35,635 bases of DNA from NCBI GenBank assembly GCA_964512485.1, contig CAZEHJ010000036.1, positions 1 to 35,635 of the forward strand, given 5' to 3'. A model generated the notes under the pieces. That model was not told where the DNA came from and searched no databases. It saw only the letters and a program-made list of their open reading frames with translations. This document shows, in pieces, positions 17,623 through 25,727 of this stretch (its first letter is position 1; the number at the start of each line of letters is the position of its first letter). The stretch is from CAZEHJ01 sp964512485 (lineage in GTDB: Bacteria; Bacteroidota; Rhodothermia; Rhodothermales; UBA10348). The position numbers and the translations under genes are program-made.

Positions 17623-20541
17623 TCAGCGAGTGACCGGTACGGGCTCAGGGACCTGCTGATTGATATAGAATGTCACGGAGTTATTGCCTTGGGAGTCAAT
17701 TCCAAAGGCGATCAGATCCATGTCGCCATCCTGATTGTAATCGCCGAATGCAGCGGTGGCGTGGACGAATCCTTTTACGTCCAGTTCGGCTGCAAACTGC
17801 CCATCCACATTTCGATACAATCTTCCTACGGTTTCTCCCAGCGGTGATCTAGCGCCGACAACGAAAATGTCTTCATCGCCATCGTTCTCATAGTCTCCCC
17901 AGATCGCTCGGCCTGTGACGACGCCATCAAACGGGAACGGATGTTTGCTGAATATTCCTGAGTCATTGACGTACATCTCGGTTATGCCGGCGAGCATTCG
18001 GGGTCCGAGCTTACCACCTGTAATGAGAAGGTCCGGTTCATTGTCTGCATCCACATCGCCCCATGTCACCGACCCACCGACCAGTTCGGGCAGCTGAGTG
18101 CCGTCGAGCGAAAACGTGCCGCCCGTGGCAATGCCGTTGTTGATGTAGATCCCGGAATGGAAATCTCCGTTGCCTCGATCACCGGTCAGTGCGACGTCCA
18201 GATCGCCATCACCATCAATATCAGCCCAGGCAGCTTCTCCAAACGCGACTCCAGGGAGACCGGCGTCGGCGCGTACGTAGCTCTGGTTGTTGTTGTTGAT
18301 GAACACATCAGTGATTGGCTCATAAGGCTGAACCTTGTTCGTCGCACCGCTGAGCAGCAGATCCATGAGCCCGTCTCCGTTCACATCTCCCCACTCTGCG
18401 CTGCCTCCCCAGACATCGAGAATACCTTCCGCAACGACCGGGATGAATGTACCCACATTATTGATATAGATCGTCGTGGACGGCTCTCCGGTTTCGACAA
18501 GAAGACCGGTGATGACCAGGTCCGGATCGCCGTCGTTGTCGAAGTCTCCCCAGGCGGCGTCCGGTTCCCGGACCAGCTCGAGAGTCACCCCGGTTTCTTC
18601 GAGGGACTTGAAGATGAACTCTCCACCGTTGTTTGAGAGAACGACGGACGCGTCATTGGCCCGAAAGAGCCTCACAATCGCTGTTCCGTCGGCATCGCCT
18701 GCGACCAACAGGTCCAGGTCGCCATCGACATCGTAATCGGCGAATGCGGCCATACCCGAAGACATATTCGGAATGCCGAAATCAAACAGCGCGGGATCCT
18801 GCAGCGTTGAATTGGCCACATCCGGTTGTCCAAAGCTGAAACTGTACTCCCCTCCGGTTCCCCGAACGGAATAGCCGTCCGTTGAGGAGACGGACCAGGT
18901 GTAGATCTGATTGGCCGGTAGGAAGACTGTTTCCAGATCCAGAAATGGATCCGTGAGGTTGGGAAACGTGAGTTTCACACCGGGTCCGACGATGTGGACC
19001 GTATACAAAACAGCATCTTCGTCAGAACTTTCCTCCCATTCGAATCGAAGCATCGGGTCGGCCGGATCGACAAAGCCCGCATTGAGTGGAAAGGTCTGTG
19101 CAAATCCACCCGGCGGATCGTTGGGGCCTACATTTTTAACCATGGTGTAGTGCCGGTTGGGATCCACATCGGTATAGACTTCGACCACCCCGTCAGTCCA
19201 CTCGATTCTGAGTTCGTCAATCTGAGTGTTCTGCCCTATTCCGAAGTGAGCTCTCAGGCCGTCGCTCTGGTTTCCCATACCGGTGCCTGCAGTAACGGAG
19301 CGCATTTGTTGAATGCCGCCCGATGTAACGCGCACCGTCGCACCGACGCCAAACCGATTGTTTTCGTCGCCGCGAAGGGCAAACGTTGCCCAATTATTGC
19401 CGCCTCCATCATTGATCATAATGGCAGTTCCCAACTGATGTGGGATCACGATGTCCAGCCATCCGTCGTTATTGACGTCGCCAACCGCGACTGATGCAGA
19501 TACCGAATCCAAAGCTACTGTCGTCGCCCAACGCTGATCAAAGGTGCCGTCTCCGTTGTTGTGAAACAGGCGTCCACGATTATTGATTGGCAGATAAATA
19601 TCTTCCCAGCCATCGTTGTCGAAATCGGCAACGGCGGCAGGAGTGTTAGGTGTGGGATTGACTCCCAGAATGCCGGCCTCTGCCGCACGGTCCGAAAAAA
19701 CGCCCTGATCGTTGTGGAATAGGTGGTTTTCAGACGTATTGAACTCCTGGGGCAGGTTGTGGACCAACAGATCCTGCCATCCGTCGTTGTCGTAGTCCAG
19801 CCAAACGGCGCCCGCGGCTACGCGACCACTGTTTACTCCGCGGAAAGAAGAAGCATTACCGAAGCGATCCCTGGCAGCGTTGTTCTCCATCAAGAAGTTC
19901 TGTCCCGCAAAATGGGCAGAATAAAAGTCAGGATCTCCATCTCGGTCGTAGTCTGCAACGGCCAGGCCGGCGGTCGGCAGGTTGGTTGCAGCTCTCCACG
20001 GATCCCCGACATTGGTATATGTACCAGATTCATTGGCCAGATATACCGGGTGATCTCCGTTGGCGGCGGCGGCCACCATGTCCAGCCTTCCGTCCAGGTT
20101 CACATCCCACCAGAAGGCGCCTCGAATACCCGTCTGAAAAGTGAGGTTGGTCGTGCTGTTGGCGAGATCGAATTTTTCACCCGTCCGATTCATGTAGAAT
20201 CGACTGCCCGGTGCTGAGTCCATTATGAGGAGGTCGAGTCTCCCGTCCCGGTTGGCGTCGGCGAAAATGCCGCCTTGAACATTGTTGCCTTCGAGATTGA
20301 TGTCCGCCTGCGACAAAACATTGGAAAATGACCCATCGTCCTCCTGACGATAGAGCCGACCAGCGTGATAAATGTCGAGACGACCGTCACCATTGTAGTC
20401 AGCCAGCGCTACGTTCGCGATGTAGGTACTCGTTTCAGGAAGAACGCGAAGTCTGTTGAACTCGTTGGTAAACGTCTGAGCGCTTGCGCTCACGGGAACG
20501 AGCAGAATCAGGCCCAGAAAGAAGGAGCTCCGCTTGAGCAT
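17623..20541 (-). CDS. Secreted FG-GAP/VCBS-repeat protein with ASPIC/UnbV domain
   Basis: About 972 residues from ATG 20541 (MLKRSSFFLGLILLVPVSASAQ, a signal peptide); an ATG at 20571 adds ten residues. The protein has fourteen calcium-loop repeats of the D-x-[DN]-x-D-G-x-x-D type (for example DYNGDGRLDIY, DYDNDGWQDLL, DFDNDGDPDLV, DVDADNEPDLL). They fall in two sets of seven, as expected for two seven-bladed beta-propellers. Between them lie an ASPIC/UnbV domain (GGNNWATFALRGDENNRFGVG ... LRIEWTDG) and an Fn3-like module. Such proteins are secreted adhesion or sugar-binding proteins. Unlike the subtilase it has no T9SS sorting tail and ends QQVPEPVPVTR, so it may be released to the periplasm or use another export route. 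The role is unknown. Confidence 0.92.
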   Translation of the reverse strand: MLKRSSFFLGLILLVPVSASAQTFTNEFNRLRVLPETSTYIANVALADYNGDGRLDIYHAGRLYRQEDDGSFSNVLSQADINLEGNNVQGGIFADANRDGRLDLLIMDSAPGSRFYMNRTGEKFDLANSTTNLTFQTGIRGAFWWDVNLDGRLDMVAAAANGDHPVYLANESGTYTNVGDPWRAATNLPTAGLAVADYDRDGDPDFYSAHFAGQNFLMENNAARDRFGNASSFRGVNSGRVAAGAVWLDYDNDGWQDLLVHNLPQEFNTSENHLFHNDQGVFSDRAAEAGILGVNPTPNTPAAVADFDNDGWEDIYLPINNRGRLFHNNGDGTFDQRWATTVALDSVSASVAVGDVNNDGWLDIVIPHQLGTAIMINDGGGNNWATFALRGDENNRFGVGATVRVTSGGIQQMRSVTAGTGMGNQSDGLRAHFGIGQNTQIDELRIEWTDGVVEVYTDVDPNRHYTMVKNVGPNDPPGGFAQTFPLNAGFVDPADPMLRFEWEESSDEDAVLYTVHIVGPGVKLTFPNLTDPFLDLETVFLPANQIYTWSVSSTDGYSVRGTGGEYSFSFGQPDVANSTLQDPALFDFGIPNMSSGMAAFADYDVDGDLDLLVAGDADGTAIVRLFRANDASVVLSNNGGEFIFKSLEETGVTLELVREPDAAWGDFDNDGDPDLVITGLLVETGEPSTTIYINNVGTFIPVVAEGILDVWGGSAEWGDVNGDGLMDLLLSGATNKVQPYEPITDVFINNNNQSYVRADAGLPGVAFGEAAWADIDGDGDLDVALTGDRGNGDFHSGIYINNGIATGGTFSLDGTQLPELVGGSVTWGDVDADNEPDLLITGGKLGPRMLAGITEMYVNDSGIFSKHPFPFDGVVTGRAIWGDYENDGDEDIFVVGARSPLGETVGRLYRNVDGQFAAELDVKGFVHATAAFGDYNQDGDMDLIAFGIDSQGNNSVTFYINQQVPEPVPVTR

Positions 20542-20790
20542 GGATTTCGGTCTGATAAGAGTGGCGTGCATGACGGGCAGGAAAGTAGGGCAAACACAGT
20601 TAGTGAAACATGTGTTTTTTGGGCCCCACAGACTCTAGACGTCCCTGAGTCACAAGGGATTCACTTTTTGGCGGCTAAAAGTTATGGTCTGTGTCGGCAG
20701 CTGATCATTGCCCGAGGCGGCTTGTTATTGGAGGAAGAATGTTGGAGTATGGGCAGACACTGAAGGAGTCGCCGAAACAGGTGCCAGTTC

Positions 20791-21552
20791 ATGATTAAAA
20801 TCGGGATATCAGGAGCCAATGGGAAAATGGGCCGATTGTCGATTAGCGCCCTGGACGCAGTCGATGATCTTGCGGTAGGCGGTCTCTACGCCCCCGGACG
20901 GAACGGGCACGACATTGAGGGGCATCGCGCAAGTGATGACCCGGCTTCGCTTTCCGGATGTGACATTATTATCGAACTGACGAACCCTTCTGCCGCGGAT
21001 GAAAACGTCCCCCGATGGAGAGACTTCGGCGCAGACGTGGTGGTGGGCACGTCCGGCTATACTACTGAGCGCCTGAAGAGGCTGCGTGAGGGGTGGTCGG
21101 GCCGAAAATCGCGATGTCTCGTGGTTCCGAACTTTGCGATAGGTGCGGTCTTGATGATGCGGTTCGCTGAGCTGGCCGCTCCGCATTTCGAGTCCGCTGA
21201 AATCGTGGAGATGCATCATCATGACAAACCGGATGCACCATCGGGCACGGCGCTTCATACGGCAGCCCGAATGGGGGCCGCACGCGAACGCGCAACTCAT
21301 TCGCGCGGAAACGAGATTGTTTCAGGAGCACTGGGTAGTGAGGTGGAAGGCATTCCAATCCACTCGATGCGTGTGCATGGGTCGTTGGCACATCAGGAGG
21401 TTGTTTTCGGTTCCCTTGGCCAATATCTGACAGTCCGGCACGACACGACCGATTATCAGTGTTTTATGCCCGGCGTCCTGCTGGCACTACGCCAGATCGG
21501 GAAGCTCGATTCAGGTGTGACGGTAGGGCTGGAGGGCTTGCTTGGGGTTTGA
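20791..21552 (+). CDS. dapB: 4-hydroxy-tetrahydrodipicolinate reductase
   Basis: 253 residues, close to the usual 250-270. The NAD(P)-binding GISGANGKMGR at the N-terminus, GTSGYT, VPNFAIGAVLMM, and the catalytic-domain motif VEMHHHDKPDAPSGTA are all present, with the C-terminal PGVLLALR. It reduces hydroxy-tetrahydrodipicolinate on the diaminopimelate/lysine route, feeding peptidoglycan and lysine synthesis. It stands alone; other dap genes are not nearby. The 219-bp upstream region has no recognisable lysine riboswitch, and the start has no SD. Confidence 0.97.
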   Translation: MIKIGISGANGKMGRLSISALDAVDDLAVGGLYAPGRNGHDIEGHRASDDPASLSGCDIIIELTNPSAADENVPRWRDFGADVVVGTSGYTTERLKRLREGWSGRKSRCLVVPNFAIGAVLMMRFAELAAPHFESAEIVEMHHHDKPDAPSGTALHTAARMGAARERATHSRGNEIVSGALGSEVEGIPIHSMRVHGSLAHQEVVFGSLGQYLTVRHDTTDYQCFMPGVLLALRQIGKLDSGVTVGLEGLLGV

Positions 21553-21587
21553 AGAAGCGACGAGGCCAAGGAGGCCCGGTCCGAAGA

Positions 21588-22433
21588 TTATCTCACCGCC
21601 TTCTTGGCTGCCTGTGTCTCTGCAGCAACTTCTCCTACTTCTTCGTCGATTCCTGTTTCGTCGAGTATGGATTCCTGTTTGCTTTCCTCTGACGACTCCA
21701 TGCGTAGTAATTCGAGTTCGGATTCAAGCGTCTCTTTCATCGTTTCCTTTGCAGGCTTTTCGACAACGCCTCCAATTCTTGAGGCCAGATTATTGAGATC
21801 TTCCTTGTAGCGCTTGGCAGATGCCGAGATCATTGCCCGAACTCCGCCCAGAGATAAAAGACCTCCCAATCCTGCGTAGACCAACTCGGATATCTTTGTG
21901 ATACCCGGAAGGGAGTGTGCGATGATCAGCGTCATGAAAGAGGTCACAGCAAAGGCCATGAAATACATGGCTACCGCACCTTTGTATTCTTTCTTGAGAC
22001 GTATCGAAGTCCGTTCCCCCATGGGTCTGACGGATACACTGAGTTCCTCGAAGTTGAATCCTGAGTCTCCTTCACCCACGACGTGTGACCAACGTCTTGT
22101 GGTGCCCAGGGTCTCTGTCGAGCCACTCTTTCCACTGAACTCCTGGAATTCTGACAGCGCCTCTTCCCATTGTTCGTCCGTAAAATGACCTTCGAAAATC
22201 GAGTGGTGATTGACTCGAAAAGGTGCTCCCCAAATACTGAAAGAAGAGTCGCCGTGTCCGGATCTATGCTCCAATGCCGCTTCGATGAGAAAGCGGGAAG
22301 GAATGCCAAGCTCCTTGGCAATTGCTTCGGTTTCGGACAGAGTCAGGTTGTGCTCTTCATCAGCGAGTGAGCTCTCGTGTAGCTCTGACGCGCGCTGAAT
22401 CAGGCCGCCTACTTCCTTTTCGTTGAATTTCAT
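21588..22433 (-). CDS. Membrane protein with N-terminal SHOCT-like/helical domain
   Basis: 281 residues from ATG 22433; a frame extension to 22535 has no support. The N-terminal ~55 residues (FNEKEVGGLIQRASELHE ... LTLSETEAIAKELGIPSRFLIEAAL) form a short helical module. It is widely found ahead of membrane segments in Bacteroidota and related bacteria and is similar in style to SHOCT domains. A beta-rich region follows (about 60-150), with two hydrophobic helices (about 165-185 and 192-212), then a long acidic C-terminal tail rich in Glu/Ser (about 230-281). No catalytic residue is evident. It is convergent with dapB, with a 35-bp spacer. The function is unknown; a membrane-associated regulator or scaffold is possible. 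Confidence 0.85.
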   Translation of the reverse strand: MKFNEKEVGGLIQRASELHESSLADEEHNLTLSETEAIAKELGIPSRFLIEAALEHRSGHGDSSFSIWGAPFRVNHHSIFEGHFTDEQWEEALSEFQEFSGKSGSTETLGTTRRWSHVVGEGDSGFNFEELSVSVRPMGERTSIRLKKEYKGAVAMYFMAFAVTSFMTLIIAHSLPGITKISELVYAGLGGLLSLGGVRAMISASAKRYKEDLNNLASRIGGVVEKPAKETMKETLESELELLRMESSEESKQESILDETGIDEEVGEVAAETQAAKKAVR

Positions 22434-22586
22434 TCGTCGATGAACGCTGGGTGTCTGTCGGCTGGATTGGACGAGGAGGGCACAATATCGTTTCAACTGG
22501 ACCAACTGCCAACGTAATCGACCAAATCTCCCCAATGTTCAATTCCCGATCACCGGGAAGCAGGCCCTCGAAGAAATCCCGATGAT

Positions 22587-23195
22587 TCACACCGAAGTTA
22601 CCCAGGCATCTCCTCCATCCCGGACCAATGCTTCAAGTGCATATTTGGGACAGATGAAATTGTCGATGAACGAGGTGAGTGAAGTCGCGACGGCTCCAAG
22701 CGCAGATTCTACTGCATTGTCTGCACAATTACCCTCCGCATCGAATGCCGACTGAACTCCCGCAATTGATGTGGCGCCCGGCAGAACGATCGCGCCGACA
22801 TGTGCACAGATACCGCGAAGCTGTTCAAGTGATTTGATCGCACCAATTCTCCCAGCGGCAACCCCAACAAGTGCGATCGGTTTGCCGGAAAGGGCGGAAG
22901 GGAATCCCATATTTTCAATAATCAGCTTTGTCATGGCGGCAAACGATCCATGATATTCAGGTGTGGCAAGCACGATGCCAGATGCCGAGTTCACAGCCGA
23001 CTGCAGTCGCTGAGCATCCGTCGTCGGTGCCGAACCGGGAAATCCCAGATTCAGTTCACGGGCGTCGAACAACTCCACCGAATGGCCCAGCGAAATCAGC
23101 TCCGAATTGACGACAGCCAAGGCGTGAGATGTGAAATTATTGGGGCGGCTCGTCCCTGATATGCTTACGATGCAATGCTTTTTTGTTGATTCCAT
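22587..23195 (-). CDS. NADPH-dependent FMN reductase family oxidoreductase
   Basis: 202 residues from ATG 23195; the frame runs upstream to 23249, but the family fold begins at KKHCIVSISGTSRP. The flavodoxin-like pattern has phosphate-loop GTSRPNNFT, the signature ATPEYHGSFAAMTKLIIENM (flavin-contacting), and GKPIALVGVAAGRIGA. Such enzymes use NAD(P)H to reduce FMN or quinones, protecting against oxidative stress. It is a stand-alone gene just upstream (on its strand) of the helical-domain membrane protein gene, and downstream of the tRNA-Ser repeat array. A closer identity (SsuE, ArsH or azoreductase-like) is not determined. Confidence 0.93.
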   Translation of the reverse strand: MESTKKHCIVSISGTSRPNNFTSHALAVVNSELISLGHSVELFDARELNLGFPGSAPTTDAQRLQSAVNSASGIVLATPEYHGSFAAMTKLIIENMGFPSALSGKPIALVGVAAGRIGAIKSLEQLRGICAHVGAIVLPGATSIAGVQSAFDAEGNCADNAVESALGAVATSLTSFIDNFICPKYALEALVRDGGDAWVTSV

Positions 23196-23386
23196 TCTTG
23201 ATCGGTTCCAGCCGCTCGACGGCCTGAGGATAATTGATTTCTTGCACAATTTAGTGGTCTGAATTCCGTTTCAAAATCTCATGTGGATTCGCGACGTGAA
23301 GAGAATATTGCCGCACCAAAATGCGAATTTGCTTTGCGGAGACTGAGTATTCTAACCCTTGAGTGCAGGGTCTCTGGCCTAAAATG
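23196..23386. other. Intergenic region before the tRNA-tail repeat array
   Basis: 191 bp with no open frame or hairpin I would defend. It holds the upstream region of the minus-strand FMN reductase gene. Confidence 0.5.
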
Positions 23387-23628
23387 AAAAACCCCCACTC
23401 ACTTCGTTCGTGAGCGGGGCTTTCAGGGTGCGGAGAGAGAGGGATTACGTCGCGCTGCGCGCTCCGTTAGCCCGGGTACTCCTTACCAGAGCATACACCG
23501 CTCACCGCTTCGCGGTCTCGGGCTTTTTCCGTTTGATTCTTTTGGTACAAGCACCAAAGTCTCAAACGAAAAAACCCCACTCACTTCGTTCGTGAGCGGG
23601 GCTTTCAGGGTGCGGAGAGAGAGGGATT

Positions 23629-23728
23629 NNNNNNNNNNNNNNNNNNNNNNNNNNNNNNNNNNNNNNNNNNNNNNNNNNNNNNNNNNNNNNNNNNNNNNNN
23701 NNNNNNNNNNNNNNNNNNNNNNNNNNNN
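23629..23728. other. Assembly gap (100 N) inside the repeat array
   Basis: Exactly 100 N. The gap begins precisely after a tRNA-tail segment and ends at the start of a terminator block. If the array continues in register, the missing sequence would be about 122 bp or more (127 bp for one unit by spacing), or that plus multiples of 182 bp. Confidence 0.95.
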
Positions 23729-23905
23729 ACCCCACTCACTTCGTTCGTGAGCGGGGCTTTCAGGGTGCGGAGAGAGAGGGATTACGTCGCGCTGCGCGCT
23801 CCGTTAGCCCGGGTACTCCTTACCAGAGCATACACCGCTCACCGCTTCGCGGTCTCGGGCTTTTTCCGTTTGATTCTTTTGGTACAAGCACCAAAGTCTC
23901 AAACG

Positions 23906-23938
23906 AAAAAACCCCACTCACTTCGTTCGTGAGCGGGG
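23906..23938 (-). terminator. Rho-independent terminator of tRNA-Ser (first of at least four copies)
   Basis: Reading the minus strand: CCCCGCTCAC, loop GAACGA, AGTGAGTGGGG, then TTTTTT. Further copies lie at about 23729-23756, 23569-23601 and 23387-23420. Confidence 0.9.
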
Positions 23939-23949
23939 CTTTCAGGGTG

Positions 23950-24036
23950 CGGAGAGAGAGGGATTCGAACCCTCGGTACGGGTAACCGCACACACGCTTT
24001 CCAAGCGTGCTCCTTAAGCCACTCGGACACCTCTCC
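23950..24036 (-). tRNA. tRNA-Ser (anticodon GGA)
   Basis: An 87-nt cloverleaf on the minus strand. The acceptor GGAGAGG pairs with TCTCTCC (one G-T), followed by a G discriminator, with CCA not encoded. The anticodon stem CACGC / GCGTG holds the loop TTGGAAA, anticodon GGA, reading UCC and UCU. A long variable arm (GTGCGG / CCGTAC, loop TTAC) confirms a class II tRNA, and the T arm is GAGGG-TTCGAAT-CCCTC. It lies about 98 bp downstream of frr on the same strand. The 3' end is duplicated in the tandem array that follows. Confidence 0.98.
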
Positions 24037-24134
24037 GTTCCGAAAATCAAAATGTCTGCCCTAAATGCACCTGAGAGCGTGTTGTTTCAGCTAATTGGTG
24101 CAGGCTCGGTGAATCCTGTCATGGATCTCGGAGG

Positions 24135-24704
24135 TCAGACCTCCATGATTTCAGCTTCCTTGTGGTTCAGAAGTGAATCAACCTTTTCGATGTGTTTGTC
24201 GGTCATTTTCTGGAGCTGATCTTCAGCTTCGTAGCGCATGTCTTCCTGGAGATTCTCGTCAGCCTGAGTGGACTTGATATGATCCTTGGCGTGGCGGCGG
24301 ATGTTTCGAATGGAGACTTTGCCTTCCTCACCGCGGGTCCGGGCTGCCTTGACAAGGTCGCGTCGGCGTTCTTCCGAAAGAGGAGGTACGGGAAGGCGAA
24401 TCATGGCGCCGTCGTTCGAGGGATTCAACCCGAGATTCGCAGACAGAATGGCTTTTTCGATGTCGGCCAGAGCCGTCGCGTCCCAGGGCTGCACGATCAA
24501 CATGTCAGGCTGGGGTGCGTTGATGCTCGCCATCTGATTAAGGGGGGTTGTTGAACCGTAGTAGTCAACACGCACATTTTCCAACATGCTCGGAGTTGCG
24601 CGACCCGCGCGGATGGACATGAGCTCGTGACGCAGATGCTCGATCGTCTTGTCCATATGCTCAGAGGCGTCGTCAAGTATGAGCTGTAATTCTTCGTGTA
24701 TCAT
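24135..24704 (-). CDS. frr: Ribosome recycling factor
   Basis: 189 residues. The MDKTIEHLRHELMSIRAGRATPSML N-terminal region, the LIVQPWDATALADIEKAI core and the PPLSEERRRDLVKAARTRGEEGKVSIRNIRR motif are standard. RRF, with EF-G, splits post-termination ribosomes. It follows pyrH by 29 bp, the usual pyrH-frr pair. A GGAGGT...ACCTCC inverted repeat (24130-24144) overlaps the stop codon but lacks a T-run. Confidence 0.98.
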   Translation of the reverse strand: MIHEELQLILDDASEHMDKTIEHLRHELMSIRAGRATPSMLENVRVDYYGSTTPLNQMASINAPQPDMLIVQPWDATALADIEKAILSANLGLNPSNDGAMIRLPVPPLSEERRRDLVKAARTRGEEGKVSIRNIRRHAKDHIKSTQADENLQEDMRYEAEDQLQKMTDKHIEKVDSLLNHKEAEIMEV

Positions 24705-24733
24705 GGCTGATAGGGGGTAAGACCTGCCTTTCC

Positions 24734-25495
24734 TCAGGCGGGTGTGGCTTCTGTTTGTTCTGCGTTCCAGTGCACGAGTGTTCCGACGGAGTCTCCCCGA
24801 ACGATTCTGTTCAGATTACCACCCGTGTCCATGTTGAATACAACGATGGGCATTGTTGACTCCTTGCACAGGGTAAACGCTGTCATATCCATGACTTTCA
24901 GGTTTTTGGATATGACCTCGCTTCCGTGAATGTTCGCGTATCGTTCTGCTTCGGGATTCGTTTCGGGATCGGCAGAGTAGACGCCGTCTACTCGTGTTCC
25001 TTTGAGCAGCACGTCCGCGTCAATTTCGAGGGCGCGCAGCGCGGCTGCCGTATCGGTTGTGAAATAGGGGTTTCCAGTCCCGGCGCCGAAAATGACGACG
25101 CGGCCCTTTTCAAGATGTCTGATGGCGCGGCGCCGGATGAATGGCTCCGCTATTTCGTCCATGTTCAGAGCCGACTGCAATCTCGTATGAACACCGGCTT
25201 GCTCGAGCGCATCCTGAAGCGCCATGGCATTGATCATCGTTGCGAGCATCCCCATGTAATCGGCATGCGAGCGAGTCATGCCTTTGGTCGCATTGTTGAC
25301 ACCGCGAAAGATATTTCCGCCACCGATGACGATGCACAGCTCGATCCCGTGTTCGACAACGGTGCGTACCTCATTGGCATACACGCTCAGCACCGTTTCG
25401 TCAATACCGTATGACTTGTCACCAAGCAGGGATTCACCGCTGAGTTTGAGCAGGATACGTTGGTAGGGACGCCCGTTTTCGTTGGGTTGACTCAC
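24734..25495 (-). CDS. pyrH: UMP kinase
   Basis: 253 residues from GTG 25495 (MSQPNENGRPYQRILLKLSG); the frame is open to 25717, but the upstream residues do not match the family. ATP-binding KLSGESLLG, IGGGNIFRG, GTGNPYFTTDTAA and LKGTRVDGVYSADP are intact. It phosphorylates UMP in the amino-acid-kinase fold and is typically allosterically controlled by GTP and UTP. Pairing with frr is conserved in bacteria. Here it is separated from tsf by about 4 kb of opposite-strand genes, where rpsB-tsf-pyrH-frr is often contiguous. Confidence 0.97.
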   Translation of the reverse strand: MSQPNENGRPYQRILLKLSGESLLGDKSYGIDETVLSVYANEVRTVVEHGIELCIVIGGGNIFRGVNNATKGMTRSHADYMGMLATMINAMALQDALEQAGVHTRLQSALNMDEIAEPFIRRRAIRHLEKGRVVIFGAGTGNPYFTTDTAAALRALEIDADVLLKGTRVDGVYSADPETNPEAERYANIHGSEVISKNLKVMDMTAFTLCKESTMPIVVFNMDTGGNLNRIVRGDSVGTLVHWNAEQTEATPA

Positions 25496-25676
25496 GAGGA
25501 ACGCTATTTGATGGTGCAAGAGCAGGGCAAAAATGCCCGAGTGGGGAGATGCGAGGCATCGCGGCAAGCTAACCCTCAGTATGCTCAGTATCAATCCAGA
25601 ATTGCGGTTTTGGGCCTGTTGCCTCGCTTTTGATTCTGCAAATTTGTACTGTGGATGGTCTTGTGAAGGAGGATCC

Positions 25677-25727
25677 GTGCAGGAGCGCAGAAGCTCGTTT
25701 GTATCACTCACACGCATACGGAAATGA
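25677..25727 (+). CDS. Possible 16-codon leader peptide coupled to the next gene
   Basis: AAGGAGG (25666-25672) precedes a GTG at 25677 by 4 nt. It opens 16 codons that end in TGA at 25725-25727, overlapping the ATG (25724) of the following membrane-protein gene in an ATGA arrangement. The overlap would couple translation of the downstream gene, whose own start lacks an SD. The predicted peptide is Arg/Ser-rich with no known motif. The arrangement is visible; function is inference. Confidence 0.28.
   Translation: MQERRSSFVSLTRIRK

Larger units (their letters stand above)
23387..23965 (-). repeat. Tandem 182-bp repeat array built on the tRNA-Ser 3' end
   Basis: The array is two 182-bp units (copies at 23431 and 23613, and at 23768 and 23950 by tRNA-tail coordinate; both offsets are exactly 182 bp), with a gap between. 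Each unit has a ~60-bp conserved block: a rho-independent terminator (CCCC-G-CTCAC stem, GTGAG-T-GGGG arm, T-run on the minus strand) followed in the opposite direction by the last 16 nt of the tRNA-Ser gene. A 122-bp spacer joins consecutive blocks. Four tRNA-tail/terminator blocks and two complete spacers are visible; the spacers are identical as far as I can see. The outermost block has one A-to-C change in the T-run side (AAAAACCCCC against AAAAAACCCC). Confidence 0.93.

Noticed and set aside
23410..23595. Identical 61-codon frames in the repeats (also 23747-23932)
   Set aside because: They start at GTG, run antisense to the tRNA through its terminator, and lack an SD; identity follows from the repeat itself. 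A basic peptide is only a loose parallel to the tyrT tpr protein.
23387..23965. CRISPR array
   Set aside because: The period (182 bp) is far too long, spacers are identical, and there are no cas genes nearby.
23820..24050. 76-codon minus frame across the tRNA
   Set aside because: It is the tRNA-Ser gene translated, a well-known annotation artefact.
24130..24144. Terminator overlapping the frr stop
   Set aside because: The short inverted repeat has no T-run and lies inside the coding end.
25496..25717. Longer pyrH (extension to ATG 25717)
   Set aside because: The added 74 residues match no UMP kinase, overlap the promoter region of the divergent gene, and GTG 25495 gives a normal-length enzyme.
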